Assembly (NCBI GenBank): GCA_028753945.1
Contig: JAPNXP010000004.1
Coordinates: forward strand, 1,674,001-1,738,000
Direction of reading: 5' to 3'
Origin: Hexactinellida sp. DTS-2022
Taxonomy: Eukaryota; Porifera; Hexactinellida
Length of the DNA: 64,000 nt
Within the stretch, counting starts at the first letter, position 1. Every line of letters begins with the position of its first letter. The position numbers and the translations under genes are program-made. Shown one piece after another: positions 46,480 through 58,922 of the stretch. Below the pieces are notes generated by a model. It ran no database searches. It had not been told where the DNA came from and saw nothing but the letters and a program-made list of their open reading frames with translations.

Positions 46480-47250
46480 GAGCTTGCCGCTTACAACTTG
46501 TAGTATGAAAATTTAGTTAATAAATGTTTTCCGTGAAAAGAAAATTCTGAAAGAAATGACTCTTTCGGGGGATTGAATAATAATATATCAGAGAAAGTGC
46601 CTGTAAAGTTTGAATCGATTCTGATTGTATTTAATCTCGGAAAATTGAGCTCAAAGTTTGAAAAGAGAAACAATAAAACAAAGATTTACACCATTTTTTA
46701 AATACTCATTTGTCTGTTATATAGGGAATATTAGAGAATCTAATGGCATTGAGATAAACATCCGTGTCTCCTCTAACGAATGATACAAAAATTAATTAGA
46801 CTCACTTTGATATTGGATAGGAATTGACACTTTGAACTAACCCTACTCAATGTACTTTTCAAGATTATACTTCCACTCATTTTCCAAAATTCAAGTTTGA
46901 ATGTTTACAACTCAATTTCTTTGGGAAATTCTAAATAAATTTAAATTGCATATACCTCCATTTCTCCAAAGTATGATTACAAATTTTCAGAATTGTAAAC
47001 AAAATTTGAGATAGAAATTTTTGATGAAATACCAACCCTCAATTGTATGATGAAAATATCTAACTGAAAATTAATTTTAAAATAAATAAATCATATTACA
47101 GTAAACCTCCGTATCTCCCTCTCCAATTATAGTAGATTTATTCTAATCTGATAACTAAAAGTAAGTCAAATATGTGACTGAAGTGACCCTGGTCGAATAC
47201 AAAGCCAACTTCCCATTTCACACTCGTTATAACTGTCGCGACCTAGAACC
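46480..47250 (-). repeat. Right terminal inverted repeat of the 10-kb element
   Basis: Inverted copy of 37105-37880, with outer end GGTTCTAGGTCGC on the minus strand. The coding pieces start about 310 bp inside it, so the promoter probably lies in or just below this arm. Confidence 0.8.
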
Positions 47251-47403
47251 ACCGCATTATATGTCTTGACTTTATTGAAAAGAAAAAATCATAATGAGCC
47301 ACAAACAATTTCCGCGATAAATCCCAGCGTGAAAGGCTACAATCACACCAAACCCTCCATATATGACCATAAAGTCAAAACTTATCACCAATGTCATCGT
47401 TAA

Positions 47404-48058
47404 CAGAGGCGGTCCCAGGGGGGGGGGGTCCAGGGGGTCCGGACCCCCCATTTTTTCTGGACTAATGAAATTATGCCTTTCAGAATGCCTCTTCAGAAAT
47501 TATTTCTGGAGTTTTGTAAAATTAGACCCCACCCTTTTATCAAATCCTAAAATTAGACCCCCCCTTTTCACAAATGCAGTAGGCTTATATGCCTTTTCCC
47601 TTAGGAATTACATCAGAAGGTCGTTAGTACAAATACGGTAAATGAGAATTTCGGGATAAGAGGAACAAATAGCTTCACAAAATCAGGTTCCTAGATTTGC
47701 AATTCAATGGGTAATTCTCATGTTATGGAGATCTCTAAAACTGAGATATTAGACATCCAGAAGCTACTTATCTTCAGCTAGTTATGTAGTTATTGTATCG
47801 TGTTCAGTTGGTAACATCCGCATCACAAGATCCGTGCCCACCCAGACCTGAAAGTTCAGTTTCGCATATGTCACCAATTATATACCTTTAGTATAGATCT
47901 AATTCCCTCACTATACATTATTGTATTTACATATTTGAGATTTGATTATTTGAGATTAATACGATTTTAGTATGTTGAATTTTAGTTAGGAATTTGAGAT
48001 ACATTCCCCTGAAATAGTCTCTGACCACCCCTCAGATTTGTTTCTCGAAGCGGCTCTG
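47404..48058. mobile_element. Probable hAT-type MITE
   Basis: The left end CAGAGGCGGTCCC with a G tract and the right end tcgaagcggctctg look like inverted hAT ends. The flanking 8-mers do not agree, so the call is tentative. Inside, repeated ttagaccccccctttt/tttatcaaatcc phrases occur. Confidence 0.4.
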
Positions 48059-48130
48059 GCGTAGATATCAAAGTATAAAGTGCTAAATTTGACTCATTCA
48101 TGCTAATTCTTATATACGTATTGAAGTGGG

Positions 48131-48583
48131 CTAGTTCATAACTGCCAACCGCACAGGGATTCCCTGTACAGTACAGGAATTTAACCATTTTGGCTGTTCT
48201 GTAAAACATACAGGGATTTATTCTATTTATATTGGGATTTTTAATATACTAATTATGAGTTAAATAATGCCTAAAATATCTAGTGAAGATAGTATATTCT
48301 TCCATGCATTCTGCATTGACCACATAAAAGCACAACTTGGTTTATATATCTATTCAAGGGTTTAGGGAATCCATGTACAGTATATACTATCTAATTGCTT
48401 TACCTTTCCAAAGTAATAATTTTGATATGTCTTTCGTATTTCTCTAAATAATAATCCCCGGGACGAGCGAGCGCAGCGAGCGAGAAATCTTTGGGAGGTG
48501 TACACGGATTTTTGGCCAATGTACAGGGGAAATTTGATCCCTATGAGGGAAATGACTCAAATAGGTTGGCAGGTATGCTAGTT
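48131..48583. mobile_element. 441-bp MITE with 14-bp TIRs and 6-bp duplication
   Basis: The insert 48137-48577 has ends CATAACTGCCAACC and (reverse) CATACCTGCCAACC. It is flanked by exact ctagtt (48131-48136, 48578-48583). Length and termini match the element at 38974-39416, but the interiors differ. Confidence 0.9.
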
Positions 48584-48714
48584 ATGCTATTCAATTTGAA
48601 TACTATAATTCTAAACACACTTGAATTCTCTGAGCACCCCCACTGGGGGTGCTGACAGAGTTTCAGGAGGTACCGTAGCATCCCCTAGCACCCCCTTGGC
48701 GCCGCCCCTGAAAC

Positions 48715-48960
48715 CATGGATGTGCTATTAGAAATTATACAGTGATATTTTGAGACACTATAAAAGGAATTTTTGGCTTATTTTTACTATTTATTTGAAT
48801 TTCATTTAAGAATGAGACGCGTGAGATTTTGAGACATTACTACTAGCAAACCAGGATGTGCTATTAGAAATTATAGTGATATTTTGAGACGGTACAAAAG
48901 GAATTTTTGGCTTATTTTTACTTCTTATTATGAATTTAAGAATACTGTGATTTTGAGATC
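48715..48960 (+). repeat. Repeated atgtgctattagaaatta block, inverted at 57.1-57.2 kb
   Basis: Two direct copies of ggatgtgctattagaaatta followed by gatattttgagac (48719 and 48852). The inverse is at about 57145-57212 (gtctcaaatatgac...aatagcacatccatggtttgc). They could be ends of one large element (48.7-57.2 kb) holding the Ginger-like gene, or solo copies of a terminal repeat. Confidence 0.55.
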
Positions 48961-49077
48961 ATAATATAGATAAACCCTATACTATTATCAAATTAACTAT
49001 ATAAGAAACTTAATATATGCATTAATTGTCTTATTCATTTACAACAAATAAACAATCAAATCCTTTCTTATTTTTAA

Positions 49078-52000
49078 ATGAATCGAAATGAATATGACGA
49101 AATCATTCACTTTATTCGCGAAGAAAAATATCCTGAGGCATCTCAAGCTTCACGTCAGACAAAATGGAACTACAAATGAAGATTGTCTTCCTATTTTATT
49201 CGAGATTCAACAGACCTTTCAAGGTTTTATTGACTTCCTTATTCCCCTAGACCATTTTTAAATATCCCATGGTTTAATTAAATTCTCCCTTTAGAGAATA
49301 AAAGTGGAAGGCACAGAGACAGATTTGGCAGTTTCATTTCAGTCTGAGTAGGACAGCATCTATGAGAAGTTCCATGACGAAGTCGGTCATCCAGGAATAA
49401 ATATGACCCTATATTCAGTTCAGAAAGATAGACATGGGAAGTCGTTTCCCAAGACGTTAAATAATATGTGAGTTTAATTATCCGGTATACTTTCCTAGGT
49501 AGCACGTGGTTCGGTCATGGCCGGACCACTTGCCAATTACAGTTACATTATTATAAAGGATAGTCCATCTTTGGCCGGACCACTTCTGTATTTAGTTCAT
49601 ACTTTATAAAAATTTCCTACCTATCTCGTTTCATTTGAACATTCGAAACAACTGAAGTTTTATTCCTGATACAATATACTTCTCGTTTGCTCAATAAAGC
49701 CTGCTATGCTGAATTAAACTACTCTCAAATGACTATATTTTGGAATATAAGTATAAATATCATGACATTAGGATTTTAAGTCATGTTTATCCAATAACCA
49801 TGAAGTGGAATCTGTGTCTATGTCACGTGCTACTCGTGGACCAGTGCCGAATTAAGGTCTTCGTAGGTCCTAGGCACTTTGAGGATACCAGGCAGCAATT
49901 AGGCCCCAAATATTTCGTAAGCCCTAGGCAGTAGTAGGCACAGTGCGTACTTTGCTTATTGGATAACCCGGCCCTGTGTGGGACAAGTGGCACGTAAGGA
50001 AATGTGGCTGTATATCAGTGGAAAATAATCGCAAATTCATAATGATTAGAAACTATTCACATAGCTTCGTAACATAGTAGTACATATTAAATTATACAAT
50101 AGTAATGGCTTTCTTACATTATTAAGGTAAAGACTTGCCATATATGTCAGATTACAGCGGCCTTGCCACCTCAACGGCAAAAGGAACTCCCACCAATACC
50201 ACCTCCGTCTTAAACGTGGAGACATTTAAGAATGGACCTTATATGCGACCAACCTGAGAGTGAAGACGGCTATAAACACATTCTAGCCACTGTATGCTAC
50301 CTGAGAAAATATGTTGCAGTATGCCCTCTCAAGACTAAGACTTCACAAGGAGTTATTCAGAATCTGAAGGACATCTATCTCGATATGGGATTACCTGATA
50401 TTATCCAGCACGACCAGGGCAAAGAGTTCACAAGCAGTATGAGTAGTATAATGTAATACTGTTGTTAGATTCTTCCGACATAGTGTTATTTAATTTTAGA
50501 CACTAACATTATAGTATGTATTGTTATTTGTATTTATTTATTGAATTTTTATTTATTGTATTTAACAGATATTTAAGGAATTCAACCAGAAATTTGGTAT
50601 AGACAATCGTAGCACTCGTGCTTACCACCCGATGGCTAACGGCTTAGTCGAAGCGCACAACAAGATTCTGAAACAGTTAGTATTTGTAATATCAAATTTA
50701 GAACCATTTAACGAATTATCCATATAGAAAACTGATTAAAATGGAGAGTCAGATTGGGGATCATTGGTCCAAACTGCTGAAACAGGCTGTGCTTGCAATG
50801 AACTCCTGCAAGAAAAGATCCCTCGGGCAAACTCCATTCAAGGTTATGTGGGGAAGAGAGACCCGGCATCAAGATCTCTTGCCCACCATTAACGACCTGC
50901 ATACCAATGATGAGGAAGACTTTGATTTGGAGAATCGATTTTCTATGAAGTCACAGATCCACAGATGATATCGAAGGTATAAACGATATATTTTGCCCAC
51001 CTACTGATAATCCCCTCGAGGCAGTTAGCAACATTGATGAATCTCGAACTTCTACACAGCAATCAGCTATGGATTGCATCAATTTTGAACAACTCAAGCA
51101 GAAGATACAATATGATAAGAAAGTTAACACTAATCGGTTAGTTGAACTGATGACGATATTTAATTCATACATAACACACAGTCTATTTATTACTAATGTT
51201 CGATTCATTCTTTCGATTTTAATTATTTTCATAATTATTCTCTCTGTAATTTAGTGACCCTCTAAAGAAGGATGATAAGTTCATCTATACCAACATGCCC
51301 AAACTAAAACAAATGTCCAAAACAAAGAAGCAAACGAAACTTCTTGGGCCTTACACGGTGTAGAAAGCCATGTTACAATTTCTAATTCAGACTTAGAACG
51401 AAGAAAGACAAAAAGATTCAAATCCATATCACAAGACCCTACTTCGAAAGATCCTCTAGTCCCAAAAATACTAAGAAGAAAGTAAGCCTCGATACTAGCA
51501 TAGGAATCAACACCTCACAGGTAATTCATTGTGATTGAGTGTTATTTAAAAGATAAAATAGTGTAAATAGTAAATATTCCTTTTTTAGATGTACCAGATT
51601 CTTTTCGGATTTTCTACGGAATCTATATTTCAACAGCTTAATAACTTAAAAGTAAGGTTCCGTTCTCACCTCTACTTCAAATAAATTTAGTGTTATCTTT
51701 ATTGACACTCATTGTTATTTTAGCTTTACACCTTCAATTGACATCAATCCATAATATTTGTAACATCGAGTAATAATTTTCTTACAATGTTGTCATTTGT
51801 GGAATCCTAAAGCAGAATATACGTGGGCGGACCATCATGACTCCTCTACATGAAGAGCTGCACAAAAAGTTATAGAAAGCGGACAACTACACTGCCAACA
51901 CGATGCTATTCGAGTAATTGGATTGTGGAAAAGAAGAGGAAGTAAGTCAACAATGATTCATACGACAACTACAAATTATAATTTTATCCATTTATTGTAG

Positions 52001-52871
52001 AAGAGAGATATTATGGAGATTATACTCGGATGGAGAACAGATCTCTACCCCACCCAGCTATACAGATATCCTACGTGCTAGATACATAGTACTGTATTTG
52101 GTGGTAAGTTAAAATAATCTAACAATACACTCATACAATTAAAATTCAGTTAAATTAGTATGTTTGTTCAGTTTACTATCTATACGTACCTCCGAAAGCA
52201 GGCTATAACATTAGAATAATTCTTTTATTAATTAAATTGTAAACGAATTAATATTTTAGGGAATGCAGTATCTAAACACAATGCTATGGGAATCATTTCA
52301 CGACACAGTTCCTAACCGTAATCCAAGCGACACACCGATGAACCCAAGGATCAATGTGATATATTTTAAATTGGGAGCGTATTAAATGCGATATGTTGGG
52401 GATATCATTTGAATCAGTTTGCAGACAACAATATAATAACGTTGGGAAGTTACTTAGCTGTTTTGAACAGGGGAAACGGAACATATCGAAGAAGATGGTA
52501 ATTGTCTATTTCAATGCCTATCTAAATTAGTTACTGGGAGTGAAAACAGACACCTACAGCTTCGTTCTATCATTATCGCCTGTGGAGGAACAAGGAAACT
52601 AGGATGGTATTTTAAAACCAAACAAATTACACCGTGTGAATACCTTACCACACAAGTACTGAATCGTGAATACGTTTGGGGAACAGATGTGGAAGTTAAT
52701 GCTGCTTCTGCTATTCTTGATGCCGATGTCTACGTTGCCAATAACTTCTACAAAACAAAAGCTTCAGTAATACGCGAGGTGGTTGGAGTTTGCACAGAGC
52801 CACAGATAACTACGGCCATCCTTTATATCCAAAACTACTTCGACAAGTATCAACCTGTCGTATCTATCTGA
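49078..52871 (+). pseudogene. Ginger-like integrase transposase with introns and OTU domain
   Basis: ATG at 49078 (MNRNEYDEIIHFIREEKYP; stop after 33 codons at 49177). The zinc-binding module HDEVGHPGINMT is near 49365 and its TCHICQ near 50132. The integrase core runs from MDLICDQPESEDGYKH at 50232 (first Asp) through IIQHDQGKEFTS (second Asp) to NGLVEAHNKILK near 50650 (Glu). A 52-bp GT-AG intron at 50676-50727 joins the frame perfectly to QIGDHWSKLLKQAV. A GPY-type module (KLLGPYTV) is near 51340. The last block (52480-52871) is an OTU domain with EEDGNCLFQC (Cys codon 52503-52505), but the closing motif reads FDKYQPV, where HY.PV is expected. Spliced integrase plus OTU fits Ginger-type DNA transposons rather than an LTR retroelement. 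No LTRs or gag/RT were seen. Confidence 0.7.
49500..49605. repeat. Short ggccggaccact repeat
   Basis: gtcatggccggaccacttg and ctttggccggaccacttct occur 57 bp apart. The same words occur at 63570-63670 in an inserted element, so this is a second copy of that MITE family. Confidence 0.55.
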
Positions 52872-53339
52872 ACACGAATTACAAGACTTATGGAACAACT
52901 TAAGATTATGTCCAAAATAAATACCTTCGCCAAAATGAGAATTTCATTATATCGATTTCTTTGACTATAGTAATATAGTATAATATAAGGATCTCCGGAC
53001 CATTGAACTTCGTGATAAGCCGATTTCCGAGTTGGAATTCACTGTAATACAGTTTAATTTCAAAGTTTGAGTAATAAAGTGTTACTTAACCTATTTTACT
53101 TGCGAGTTATTTTTTGTACACTGCATTATCAGGGCGAATCAATGCGATGCTCATTTGTTATGTCGTTACACACATACGAACGAAGGGTAATTTAATTAAA
53201 AATTGGGGCCGATTGATTGGCTATAGATGTGCGGTTTCAACTGTGTGAATGGAGAGGAGAGGGTAGGGCGGCTGCCTGGGTAAAAGGTGGAGGCCTCCAA
53301 AATAATAATTGGTTAATACATAGCCTACTCTATATATGG

Positions 53340-53544
53340 CCTGACAGCATAGGCGTCGGAAATGGACCCGCCGGCCCTTCGGGCCGCCCGGCCCGAAGGC
53401 TCCGGGGCCGGCCCAATCGATTCTGGGGCCGCTACATTCACGGCATCACTAACACAACTATGGGCCGGGTAGAGCCGGGTAGACCCTTCGGGCTGCCCGG
53501 CCCATGCCGGGTGGCCGGGTGGGTCCGACGCCTATGCCTGACAG
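53340..53544. mobile_element. GC-rich hAT-type MITE, 189 bp, perfect 8-bp duplication
   Basis: The insert 53348-53536 begins CATAGGCGTCGG and ends ccgacgcctatg. It is flanked by exact cctgacag (53340-53347, 53537-53544). It is strongly GC-rich in an AT-rich background, with repeated gggccgg and cttcgggc words. Confidence 0.92.
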
Positions 53545-53766
53545 TAACCTAGAAAATGTGGACCAAGGATGAAGGAGAAGATGGTAATATTTATCCAACC
53601 ACAATATTTAATTTCAAAAATAATAATCATAATCAACCACATTAATTAGAAATATTCTTGAAATATATACAATTATTGATCAGATTTTATTCAAAACTCT
53701 TCTATTGACATAAAATCTCATCCTTTTAATTTCGCTTTGGTATTTTATTCATATTAGCTTCTATTA

Positions 53767-55779
53767 ATGTCTAACTTATGTTCTGTCCCCGGAGCAAGAG
53801 AAACTACAACCCAGATGACCATGTTCCTGTGTTCAAGATGCCTCAAAATCCACCAACCCTGAATCATGCCTGGACATGCGCTCTTTTTCGCGAGGATTTC
53901 GGTGACCTGAAGGTGGTCTATGTATGTATCGACCATTTTCAGAAAGAAGACACAGACTACACTTTCCAAGTCCCAAAAGGAGATGGTACTTTTACTGAAG
54001 TACCGCGAGCGAAGCCAAACCTGAAGGAAGGCGCTCTACCAAGTTCACTAACTCGCTGCCCAGCATATTACTCATCCAAACCTAACAAACGGAATCGCTT
54101 CTCATACGATGCTAAAGAGGAAGAATTGATGAACCAAGCACTACAACGCAGCTTGAGATCCGAGAGTCAAGAGAAAGAGAAGTTTGTGGTAACTCTCCAC
54201 AGGACTTGAAGATAAGTTAACCTTGATTTATTTACCTAATAGTTGGTTGGTGTGGTTTCCTTAATGAGAGCAACATAACGTTTGTTCTCGCTAAAATGGC
54301 TGAAAAAAAATCTCAGTAGATTTGTACCTTGAAATCAATGCTTATTTATCCACCTCAGCCTATTTTAATGGACAGAGTATATCCGTTCCCATTGCTGCAT
54401 TAGTGACATCCGAGAAATTGAATCTGTTTTGCAAGAACTTGCTTTAAAATTCAACTCTAGTTCCTATTGTGATTATCCCCTTAAGTTCGGTTGTGCATCC
54501 TTTGAAAATGTACGTCAATTATATAACTCAGAAAGAACAAGTTTAACCAAGTTATCTCCTCATTTGACTATGAAGTCCTGTTTTCCGTCTTGCATAGAGC
54601 GTCAAAATGTCAATCAGGTTTTGAAAGTCGTAAACGAATTAAAAATATCTTCGCTAACTATTCAGAATATAGAAAGAATACTCCTGAGTTTGTTGATAAC
54701 CTTCTTACTGTTTGGAAATTATTCAACGTGAACATACCATATAAAGGAATACGTTTGAACGATAATTTCTCTAGACCTTTGACCTTTAATGACGAGCGAT
54801 TTCTATTTTTGACTCGTGTAGTTTTGGTTAGATGCTTGGCAAACTGAGTAAACAAACATACACCAGTTTAGACATGCTTGTATTGCCTTACCACAAATTA
54901 CCAATCATTTGACTCAAACTTGTGGCTTTACATAGTATGTGTTGTCCTCCTTTCTACAGATGGATCCCTTGGAACACCATTTCGGTCTATACCGTATGAT
55001 GTCGGCTTATAATTATCACATCTCCTATCTTCAAATCCTTGAACCGAGCGTCTACTTAAACTTTCTAGCATAATGAAACATATTTACTGACCAACAATAC
55101 ACTTCCTTTAAATCTATTCAGTCATTAGTTAAGTCATTTTCTTCTCCGTATAGCGTATTCCAATACTGATGGTGAGTTAAATTTGGAGCCATTTCTTGAT
55201 GCGATTAATGATTTATCAACAATTGATTGTGGTTCACAGTTGCTTCAATCATTAGCCTTTATTGCGGGCTATACTGTCCATCAGTACCTGAAATAAACAA
55301 AACCGTGGCATGTATGTCTACATATGTTAACAGTTGATAAATAATTTCTCCCTGATTTAGACCTGGACTCTCAGTATAAACTTCTGCAGCTAACGGACCG
55401 TGGCGGACTTAAATATCCATCTGAGCCAGTTTTAATTTCCATAATTGTTATATGGAAGACCTTTAGTGCAATCGAAAACAATAAAGAGCTGATGGCGAAG
55501 CTTGTAAGTGGACCTTCTAGAAAAATACTAGTTGAACTCACGTTGATGTATTTGGAAGATAGTGATAATCGTGATCCAAGTATTTGGAAGTCTACTTGTA
55601 TTAGCTGTGGTGTGTTTAGTTGGAACATCTTATCGAAGCTAGTCTTTACCGCAGCGAATTGCTTTCTTGCAAACAAAGTTAAGAATTATAACTCGCTGGT
55701 TCTTTCAAAAAGTATAGAAAGCGTAAATTTAAGAAATTCTCTTAATTATGTGTCTACATATTTGTATTTTATACCATGA
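53767..55779 (+). pseudogene. P-element-like transposase with THAP finger
   Basis: ATG at 53767 (MSNLCSVPGA, where the second THAP Cys is replaced by Ala), one frame shift, then HAWTCALFRED and VYVCIDHF, the rest of the C2CH finger. GALPSSLTRCPAYYSS marks the end of the THAP domain. Later blocks are LSPHLTMKSCFPSCIERQNV (54575), FNVNIPYKGIRLND (54725), DPLEHHFGLYRMMSAYNYHI (54962) and DRGGLKYPSEPVLISII (55395), which occur in this order in THAP9/P-type transposases. Multiple frames and stops indicate decay. It is a different copy from the one at 1-1271. Confidence 0.75.
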
Positions 55780-57400
55780 TTTGTATTACTCTGTTATTCT
55801 TATTTCTATTATGTAGTTAAGTGTGTCGTGTGTCACTGCTAGAGCCAGAGAGAGAAAGGGAGAAAGGAAAGAAAGCAAATAATTGTGTATATTTACTGTA
55901 TATTAATATTAGAAATTGTACTGTTTGTGTTTATTATTACTATTAAATTATGAAAATCCAATCACCGTTGTCATGCATTACAGCTAATACTAATCGCGGG
56001 TTAGCAAGGCTGTGTCATGTTTACGACCTAGAAACGTATAAAGAACTTAGTAGTTCAATATAGAAAACATTAAAAAATTAAAATTTCCCATCTTCTTGTG
56101 CATCCCTGGTACATCCACTGTCAGGCCATATATAGAGTAGGCTATGGTTAATAGTACAATCAAAACTGATAGAAAAATAGTTTACCTTTTACCTATCTTA
56201 TAAATATATGTATATCTCTTTCTAGACATTCGCCTAGTACATTTAGAAAGAAGGTAATCGCTGTGATTATTTCTATACCCAATAGAATTGGTAGGATAGT
56301 AACCATAAGTCGTAAGAAATCAAGGATTAGATTATTGAATTCAAGAGAAATTAAAAGGTTCAAACATTTTTTAAATAGTTTTATTTCACAACAACAAATT
56401 TTGTTTACATTATTTTGTTAATCGTAATCAGATAAGGTAGTGTTGGCAATTGGCGTAAATGACACTGTGTATTATAATTTAGTATGTTGGTTATACAAAG
56501 TTAATAACTACAGTATAAGTAATAGCTAACAAACTTACCTAATTTAAATGCTACTACTTTATTTGCTCTGGTTTCATTTTTGGAAGTGAGAAGGGGAGAG
56601 GAGGAAGTGGGAGGAGGAGATGAGGTGGATGGAGAAGGGGAGATTTTGACATCAAAGAGGATGCTACGGGGGAGGAGGAGGGGGTGCTATTGGGGTTTTA
56701 GAATATTTTTGTATTTAAATTCTAAGTTAGTTTAGGTATTTAAAAGTGTGTTTTATTGAATGAATTTAGTATACTTATTCTGTTTGTTTGTAATACGTAG
56801 TAGTTTTTGTTTTAAAATAAAGTTGTGTCCCTGTAACTGTTAGTAATAATATATGAATTGGGAAATTATTAGATTAGGAAAAACTAGTCAAATTAGATAT
56901 ACATTACTGGTATAACATGCTATAATTATCAGTAATTAAGTTAATTAAAAATGGATAAATATTGGAGATAGAATACAAATGTAGTGAGACGTTCAAAACA
57001 GGTGATCAAGCCAGAAATTGTTATATACCAGGGTCTCAAAACAATATATAGCTATCACATCTATTTTATCGTCTCAAAATTGTAAGAATCTTAAATTTAT
57101 AATAAAAAGTGATATTAAGTAGAAAATTACTTCTATAGTAGTGTCTCAAAATCTCACGTGTCTCAAATATGACTGTATAATTTATAATAGCACATCCATG
57201 GTTTGCTAACAGTACGTATCAAATTCTCACGCGTCTCAAAATATCATGCAACACTCCTCAAACTAGATATCATAATAGAAATACAGTGGTGGGTGGGTCC
57301 TTCGGGAGTCAATAGAGGCATTAGTTCTACCACCGGTATAACTAGCATAGTTACGTAGTATATGAACTGCGGACAACTAAATTATAACATGCCTCTCTAA
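55780..57400. other. No gene; polypurine tract and inverted repeat end
   Basis: 56583-56692 is a G/A-rich tract (gaggaagtgggaggaggag and similar) that could form triplex DNA. 57145-57212 is the inverse of the 48.7-kb repeat. Nothing else is recognised. Confidence 0.45.
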
Positions 57401-57403
57401 TCT

Positions 57404-57637
57404 TTGAAAATAGACGAAAATTCCTTAAGTATACAGAGTGTGGACGTCGATGAGTGCGAGAGAGTGTGGTCTGGGCTGAAGTACATAAAGACCCGGCTCC
57501 GGGCCCAGCTCACTGCAGACCACACAAGGGAGACACTGATTTGCTACACCAATGCGGATATCCTAATGGACATTACCATGGAAAAACTGGTGGACGCATA
57601 CGCAAATAGGAAAGATATAATGCAGACTTGCTCCTAG
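57404..57637 (+). pseudogene. hAT transposase C-terminal (dimerisation) fragment
   Basis: The open frame contains ERVWSGLKYIKTRLRAQLTA, matching the hAT dimerisation motif (eR.fS.lk.iKt.lR..l...r), followed by ADILMDITMEKLVDAYANRK. The remainder of the gene is absent. Confidence 0.6.
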
Positions 57638-57699
57638 GTGGCAGTGATTGAATAGACTGTTTGTAGTTGGCCCCTATTCTATTCGGATTTTCAATATTT

Positions 57700-58010
57700 A
57701 TCTAGGTTATGCCTTGATTACGTACTTACTGGTAAAATGTTATACTTTGGCTGACCCAAGTGGCACTCGGTCCATACCTGGCCTGGGCCCTCTCTGCGGC
57801 CTCTTGTGGCCCCATACCAACTTGGACCCAAAGTTAAGTGCTCCTATGGGCCCATTTCGTACTTTTTCTAGAGGGCCCAATTCGAATTCTGTGCTTTTGT
57901 ACAGATAGAATAGTCTGATAAGGGGCCCCCCAAGGGGGCCCCAAATTATAAACTCCCAAGGGGGGCCCGACGGGGATTCCCCGCTGGATTGTATGGCCAG
58001 GACGCCCCTG
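57700..58010. repeat. G/C-rich hAT MITE end
   Basis: ggggccccccaagggggcccc at 57920-57940 and the terminal gccaggacgcccctg ending at 58011 look like the right part of a hAT MITE. The left end is not certain. Confidence 0.4.
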
Positions 58011-58299
58011 AGTTTGAACCATTGTCATGTCAGCTATCTATCGTCTCTCCAAATTCTTTTTGTCTTAACTGTTTTGTTTTCCAAGTAGCTGGGACAGTTC
58101 GGGAATACGTATAGTTCGTACAGCAGTCCTTGTAAGGGAAAATAGGTTTAGTGGTGTCACAACCATCTCCTGCCCATCAAAAGATGCGAATGCCCTGTTA
58201 ATGAATTCATTTTTGAAGTGGAGTATACAAAACTAATAAATGATTCAATAATTTTGAATGTAAGTAAAGATTCATTTTAAAATAAGAATAAAAAATTAC

Positions 58300-58393
58300 T
58301 TGCAAATATTCATCGAGTGCAAATATATTGATTGTAAATACTCTCAAAGGATAAAAGTCATCAGCCAGCCCATAATATTGACAATAATTCACT
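58300..58393 (-). CDS. Possible exon of an unidentified gene
   Basis: A minus-strand open segment reading VNYCQYYGLADDFYPLRVFT and INIFALDEYLQ, ending at a donor-like gtaatt. An AG at 58394-58395 could be the acceptor but lacks a pyrimidine tract. No family recognised. Confidence 0.25.
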
Positions 58394-58922
58394 CTATCTC
58401 AAGAGTTCTCCCACCCTACACATATAATATCTAGTTCTTTTGAGGATTTGAGGTTAGATTTCAGCTCATAACGTGATATGTAATGTTTCAGGTCATTCGC
58501 CCATTATCTTGATATAATCATTATAATGCAACCTCAATTATAAATAAAAATCATATCTGTACTAATTTTGAAAATTTATTTGAATTCTAAGAACCAAATT
58601 CGGTTTGATGTGTGGAATTCAGTCAATGTACGTATAGTATATAAATATCTTTCCTAACAAATTTCGATGGTTCCACCGCAAATAATGAGGAATATTTGTT
58701 AATGCTGGAAAATCTATGAATAATACTTTCGTAAGTGATTAGTTCAGGCCTTCTTGTATCAATCTTATTCAATCTTCAGGGATACGGTGGGCCAAACATA
58801 GTATAATATGAATAACTAATTGAAATATTACTAATAATCTTATCATCGATTACAACTCAATGTAAAAAAAATTATACTGAGAAATAAAACCTAATACTAA
58901 ATATTTTCAAAAATAAACTCAC

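Larger units (their letters stand above)
37105..47250 (-). mobile_element. ~10-kb Mutator-like element with ~770-bp TIRs, 2A-like and OTU domains
   Basis: Arms 37105-37880 and 46480-47250 are inverted copies. The outer end is GGTTCTAGGTCGC, and the blocks tttcaaactttgagctcaaa and gagggagatacggaggt are found in both. Between them minus-strand coding pieces run from 46167 to 38830: a 2A-like leader, uncharacterised blocks, a DDE core and an OTU protease domain. A Tigger element (about 40352-43400) splits the DDE core and a 443-bp MITE splits the OTU domain; without them the element would be about 6.6 kb. No matching 9-bp flanks are seen (taacttatc against accgcatta). Confidence 0.78.

Noticed and set aside
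50232..50968. LTR retrotransposon
   Set aside because: Integrase motifs are present but with a spliced intron and an OTU domain, and no reverse transcriptase, gag or LTRs were found nearby.
53217..53552. 111-codon Gly/Arg/Pro-rich frame
   Set aside because: Half of it is the GC-rich MITE 53348-53536, which has exact target duplications.
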